In this document: piece after piece, positions 31,608-35,398 of the stretch
Layout of the letters: every line of letters begins with the position of its first letter
How positions within the stretch are numbered: position 1 is the stretch's first letter
NCBI GenBank assembly: GCA_005893225.1
Contig: VBOT01000038.1
Location: 1-35,398 of the forward strand
Length of the DNA: 35,398 nt
Origin: Candidatus Eiseniibacteriota bacterium
Lineage (GTDB): Bacteria > Eisenbacteria > RBG-16-71-46
Reading direction: 5' to 3'
Made by a program: the position numbers and the translations under genes
The notes under the pieces: model-generated
What the model was told of the DNA's origin: nothing
Database searches by the model: none
Seen by the model: only the letters and a program-made list of their open reading frames with translations

Positions 31608-32999
31608 CTACGCCACGGCGGGCTTGATGTTCTGATTCAACCGGAAGAGATTCTCAGGGTCGTACTTCGCCTTGATGCTCTGGAGCCTGGCGTACTTGGC
31701 AGCGCCGTACGTGGTGCGCAGCGCGGACTCGTCCAGTTCGTCGGACAGGTTGACGTAGGCTCCCTTCGCGTACGGCTCGAGCGCGCTCCATGAGTCCCGG
31801 ACCCACTGCACGCGGCCGGGCTTCTCCGCGGCCTCGTCCCAGATACCGATGAAGAGGGTCTGGAAGGCCGCCGAGCGTCCGCCGAAGGCGGTCTCGTCCT
31901 CGGGCACGCGGCTCACCGCCCCGCCCATCTGCACCATGAAGAACTGCGAGCGCCCCGCCGGCATCTTGGCGGTGCTCGAATGAATCCTCTGCGTCACGGC
32001 GTCGTCGAGATCGTGGATGTAGTGGGCCTTGAAGTAGGTCTGGGTCCCGTGCGGCAGCGCGGGGTCGAACATGCTCTGGAGCATCAGGTAGGGCATCGGC
32101 CCGATGACGTCGAAGAGCGGCGGTCCGAACGCCCGGATGGGCTTCATCGTCTCTTCGGCCACCGCCACGCTCGTGCCGGCCACGACGACCGCATAGCCCG
32201 GCTTGAGTCGCACCTCGGCGGGCACGAAGTCGAACGGAGGCGCGTGGAGGTACACGAGCAGGGTCGTGACCTCGTCGGGGCACTTCGCGCACAGTTCCCG
32301 GTACCGCCTAATCAGCTCCGGGCCCTTCTCCGCCGCCCAGAACGCGAGGCCGCCGAGCACGATGGGACCGACCGGGGCGAGCTTGAGCTCGAACTCGGTG
32401 GCGATACCGAAGTTCCCTCCCCCGCCCCGGATCGCCCAGAACAGGTCCGGATTCTCGGTCGCGCTCGCCCGCAGCACCTGGCCGTCGGCCGTCACGACCT
32501 GGGCGGAGAGCAGGTTGTCGATGGTGAGCCCGAGCTTCCGCATCAGGTGGCCGATCCCGCCGCCGAGCGTCAGGCCGGCGACGCCGGTGTGGGTCACGTG
32601 GCCGCCGGTGACCGCGAGCCCGTGGGGCTGCGTCGCCGCGTCCACGTCGGACCAGATCGCCCCGCCCTGGACCACGGCGCGCCGCGCCGCCGCGTCCACC
32701 GTGACCTTGTTCATGTCCCGAAGGTCGAGCATCAGCGCCCCGTCGGCGACCGAGTGTCCGGGCAGGCTGTGGCCGCCCGCGCGAACCGCGATCGAGATCC
32801 CCCGCGCGCGGGCGCAGGCCACCGCCGCCTTCACGTCCTCCACGCCCGCGCACCGCACGATGATGGCGGGCCGGCGGTCGATGTCGCCGTTCCAGATCTT
32901 GCGGGCCTCGTCGTAGCCGGAGTCCCCGCGGAGGAGGACCTGGCCGCGCATACGCTGCTTCAGCTCACCTGCGACAGACTCCGATTCACGCGTAGCCAT
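31608..32999 (-). CDS. FAD-binding oxidoreductase, berberine-bridge-enzyme-like (BBE domain)
   Basis: ISIAVRAGGHSLPGHSVADGALMLDLRDM, GLTLGGGIGHLMRKLGLTIDNLLSAQVVTADG, C-terminal YARLQSIKAKYDPENLFRLNQNI. Confidence 0.93.
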   Translation of the reverse strand: MATRESESVAGELKQRMRGQVLLRGDSGYDEARKIWNGDIDRRPAIIVRCAGVEDVKAAVACARARGISIAVRAGGHSLPGHSVADGALMLDLRDMNKVTVDAAARRAVVQGGAIWSDVDAATQPHGLAVTGGHVTHTGVAGLTLGGGIGHLMRKLGLTIDNLLSAQVVTADGQVLRASATENPDLFWAIRGGGGNFGIATEFELKLAPVGPIVLGGLAFWAAEKGPELIRRYRELCAKCPDEVTTLLVYLHAPPFDFVPAEVRLKPGYAVVVAGTSVAVAEETMKPIRAFGPPLFDVIGPMPYLMLQSMFDPALPHGTQTYFKAHYIHDLDDAVTQRIHSSTAKMPAGRSQFFMVQMGGAVSRVPEDETAFGGRSAAFQTLFIGIWDEAAEKPGRVQWVRDSWSALEPYAKGAYVNLSDELDESALRTTYGAAKYARLQSIKAKYDPENLFRLNQNIKPAVA

Positions 33000-33129
33000 G
33001 AGCGTTCTCCTTGTGTCCGAGGTGAAGAGGCGCGGGATGATAGCACGGGTCTTCACGGACGCGATCGGAACCACTATCTTCTCGGCGCGCAAGTCCGCAC
33101 CGAGACACCACCTCGGTCGTTCCGGAACC

Positions 33130-34320
33130 ATGACCACGTTCCTCGAAGAGCCGATCGCAGCCGCGCCTTCATCGACGGCGCTCCGCGCGCGCGTGCCCGG
33201 GTACCTGGCCGCCACGGCGCTGGCGTCAACCAGCGTGATCGTGGGGCTTCTCTGGGACATCTCCTGGCATCGCACCATCGGGCGCGACCGGTTCCTCACC
33301 CCGGCGCACCTGGCGATCTACCTGGGGGGCCTCGTGGGAGGCCTGGCCTCCGGAGCGCGGGTGCTCAAGACCACCTTCGCCGGATGCCCCGAGGAGCGCG
33401 CCGCGAGCGTCGGCTTCTGGGGCTTGCGCGGGCCGCTCGGCGCCTGGCTCTGCATCTGGGGGAGCTTCGCGATGCTGACCTCGGCGCCGTTCGACAACTG
33501 GTGGCACAACGCCTACGGGCTCGACGTCGAGATCCTAAGCCCGCCGCACACGGTCCTGGGACTCGGGATGATCGCGATCGAGATGGGCGCGATGCTGCTC
33601 GTGCTCGCGCATCAGAACCGCGCCGGTGGGGCTTCCTCGGCTCTCGGATGGCTCTACGTCTACTGCGCCGGCATCGCGCTCCTCATGGCGGCCACGATCG
33701 CGTGGGAGTACACGGGGTTCCCGAACATGATGCACAGCGCACTGTTCTACAAGGTGAGCGCGGCAGCGTTCCCGCTCTTCATGATCGGACCGGCGCGGGC
33801 CGCCGCGATACGCTCGCCGGTCACGGCGATCGCGGCGGTCTACACCGGTCTCACGCTCGCGATGATGTGGATCCTCCAGCTCTTTCCCGCCACGCCTCTG
33901 CTCGGCCCGATCTACAACCCGGTGGGCCACATGCAGCCGCCCACCTTCCCGCTCCTCCTGGTCGTTCCGGCGGTGGCGCTCGACCTGCTCCTCGAGCGTC
34001 TCGGCGGCCGGAGCAAGTGGCGGCTCGCTGCTGCGCTTGGCGTCACGTTCGTGCTCTCGCTGCTCGTGGTGCAGTGGTTCTTCGCCGAGTTCCTGCTCTC
34101 CCCCGCGGCGCGAAATTTCGTCTTCGCCGCGGATCACTGGAACTACGGCTCGCGTCTCGGCCCGTGGCGCTACGAGTACTGGAATCTCGACCGGGACGGC
34201 GCGGGCCGCTGGAGCGGTGCGCGCTTCGCGCTCGGCATCGTCTGGGCCATGGCCGTCGCCACCGTGACCTCGAGGGTCGGCCTCGGCTGGGGCGCATGGA
34301 TGGCCAGGGTCAGACGATGA
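33130..34320 (+). CDS. Polytopic membrane protein with duplicated WH...PxH motif, unknown function
   Basis: Many hydrophobic segments; WDISWHRTIGRDRFLTPAHLAIYLGG and FDNWWHNAYGLDVEILSPPHTVLGLG. Confidence 0.8.
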   Translation: MTTFLEEPIAAAPSSTALRARVPGYLAATALASTSVIVGLLWDISWHRTIGRDRFLTPAHLAIYLGGLVGGLASGARVLKTTFAGCPEERAASVGFWGLRGPLGAWLCIWGSFAMLTSAPFDNWWHNAYGLDVEILSPPHTVLGLGMIAIEMGAMLLVLAHQNRAGGASSALGWLYVYCAGIALLMAATIAWEYTGFPNMMHSALFYKVSAAAFPLFMIGPARAAAIRSPVTAIAAVYTGLTLAMMWILQLFPATPLLGPIYNPVGHMQPPTFPLLLVVPAVALDLLLERLGGRSKWRLAAALGVTFVLSLLVVQWFFAEFLLSPAARNFVFAADHWNYGSRLGPWRYEYWNLDRDGAGRWSGARFALGIVWAMAVATVTSRVGLGWGAWMARVRR

Positions 34321-35398
34321 CCGCAGCGCCGGCCGGGATCGGGAGGCGCAAGGCCACCGCAACGGCCCTCGGCTTGGCGCTGGCGATCGGCTCCTGGTGG
34401 GGAACCTCCCGTGCGCACGTCGGCAGCCCCGACACGTGGTTCGAGGGCCCCGCCGGCCGCTACCCGGTGCGCGTTGTGGTGCGCGCGCCCGGGGTCGTGC
34501 CCGGCCTCGCCGAGATCGACGTCAGGGTGCTCGCGGGACGTCCCACCCGCGTCGCCGTCCAGCCGTTCATCTGGAACGGCGGCGCCGACGCGGCGCCGCC
34601 ACCCGAGAACGCGCTCCCGGTGCGGGGCGACCCCCGGCTCTTCGACGCCCACCTGTGGTTCATGGTCGCGAGCTCCTACGCCGTGCACGTGACCGTGTCC
34701 GGCGACCGCGGCGCCGGCAAGGCGATCGTGCCGGTGCAGGTGGTCGCCACACGGCGGTTGCCCATGAGCCCCGCGCTGGGCGGGTTGCTCGCGGCCCTCG
34801 GACTCTTCCTGCTCGCGGGGTTGCTCACCTTCCTGGGCGCCGCGGCCGGCGAGGGGGTTCTTCCGCCGGGCGAGCCGATCGACGCGAGTCACCGCCGCCT
34901 CGCCCGCGTGGTCGTGACCGTCTCGGCCGCGATCCTCGCCCTGGCACTCGCCGGCGGGCGGCAGTGGTGGAACGCCGTCGACCGCGCCTACCGGCAGAAC
35001 CTCAACCGGCCGCTCCACGCCGCCGCCACGCTGCTCGCGCGCGCGCCCGCACCCGTGCTCGGCATCGCCATCGACGACCCCGAATGGATGGGGCGCCGGT
35101 GGACGCCCCTGATTCCCGATCACGGAAAGCTCATGCACCTGTTCCTGATCCGCGAGCCGGGGCTCGACGCAATGGCCCACCTGCATCCCCTGATGCGCGA
35201 CTCGAGCCACTTCGAGTCTCCGTTGCCGCTACTCCCGGCCGGGCACTATCGGGTCTACGCCGACGTCGTTCACGAGAGCGGCTTCGCCCGTACGCTCGTC
35301 GCCTCGCTGGATCTCAGGCCCGGCGGCGGAGCGGCCACCCCATCCGAGGCCAGCGGGGACACCCCGGGGGCCGACCCCGACGACTCGTGGTACGTGGG
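34317..35398 (+). CDS. Exported YtkA/FixH-like protein, 3' end cut by the window edge
   Basis: Not in the ORF track because no stop lies before the edge; translated by hand: MTAAPAGIGRRKATATALGLALAIGSWWGTSRAHVGSPDTWFEGPAGRYPVRVVVRAPGVVPGLAEIDVRV...LIPDHGKLMHLFLIREPGLDAMAHLHPLMRDSSHFESPLPLLPAGHYRVYADVVHESGFARTL. Start overlaps the previous stop (ATGA). Confidence 0.82.
   Translation, partial: MTAAPAGIGRRKATATALGLALAIGSWWGTSRAHVGSPDTWFEGPAGRYPVRVVVRAPGVVPGLAEIDVRVLAGRPTRVAVQPFIWNGGADAAPPPENALPVRGDPRLFDAHLWFMVASSYAVHVTVSGDRGAGKAIVPVQVVATRRLPMSPALGGLLAALGLFLLAGLLTFLGAAAGEGVLPPGEPIDASHRRLARVVVTVSAAILALALAGGRQWWNAVDRAYRQNLNRPLHAAATLLARAPAPVLGIAIDDPEWMGRRWTPLIPDHGKLMHLFLIREPGLDAMAHLHPLMRDSSHFESPLPLLPAGHYRVYADVVHESGFARTLVASLDLRPGGGAATPSEASGDTPGADPDDSWYV

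Overview
This 35.4 kb window is high-GC bacterial chromosome with about 24 genes and no rRNA, tRNA or CRISPR that I could recognise. FlgD-like C-terminal domains, YCF48/BNR secreted proteins and a decayed HNH gene suggest a Candidatus Eisenbacteria-like or FCB-adjacent lineage; that is inference only. Left to right: a YCF48-type secreted protein, a PD40/HzsA-like CxxCH protein, a FlgD-tailed secreted protein, an ATP-grasp plus zinc-metallopeptidase pair, YceI, a TPR protein, an aconitase-superfamily protein in swivel-first order, TMEM175, an HtrA-like protease, a Met-rich lipoprotein, a Tat protein plus amidase pair, enoyl-CoA hydratase, a PPi-type PFK, an HNH pseudogene, a porin plus hybrid histidine kinase, AcnA, DUF885, SURF1, CDGSH, an FAD oxidoreductase, and a translationally coupled membrane protein plus YtkA/FixH-like protein at the right edge. 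The main points for follow-up are: (1) the right-edge pair, where the membrane protein carries a duplicated D-x2-W-H-x3-G-x-D...P-x-H motif and its partner is predicted to mature to an N-terminal His; (2) the ATP-grasp/zincin pair; (3) a foldback repeat family with a 184-bp and a 60-bp copy, each lying at a CDS stop codon; (4) an unusual density of small indels breaking conserved genes, including an exact 13-bp tandem duplication; (5) a Tat protein abutting a signal-less amidase. All family names come from motif recognition by eye; no database search was run.
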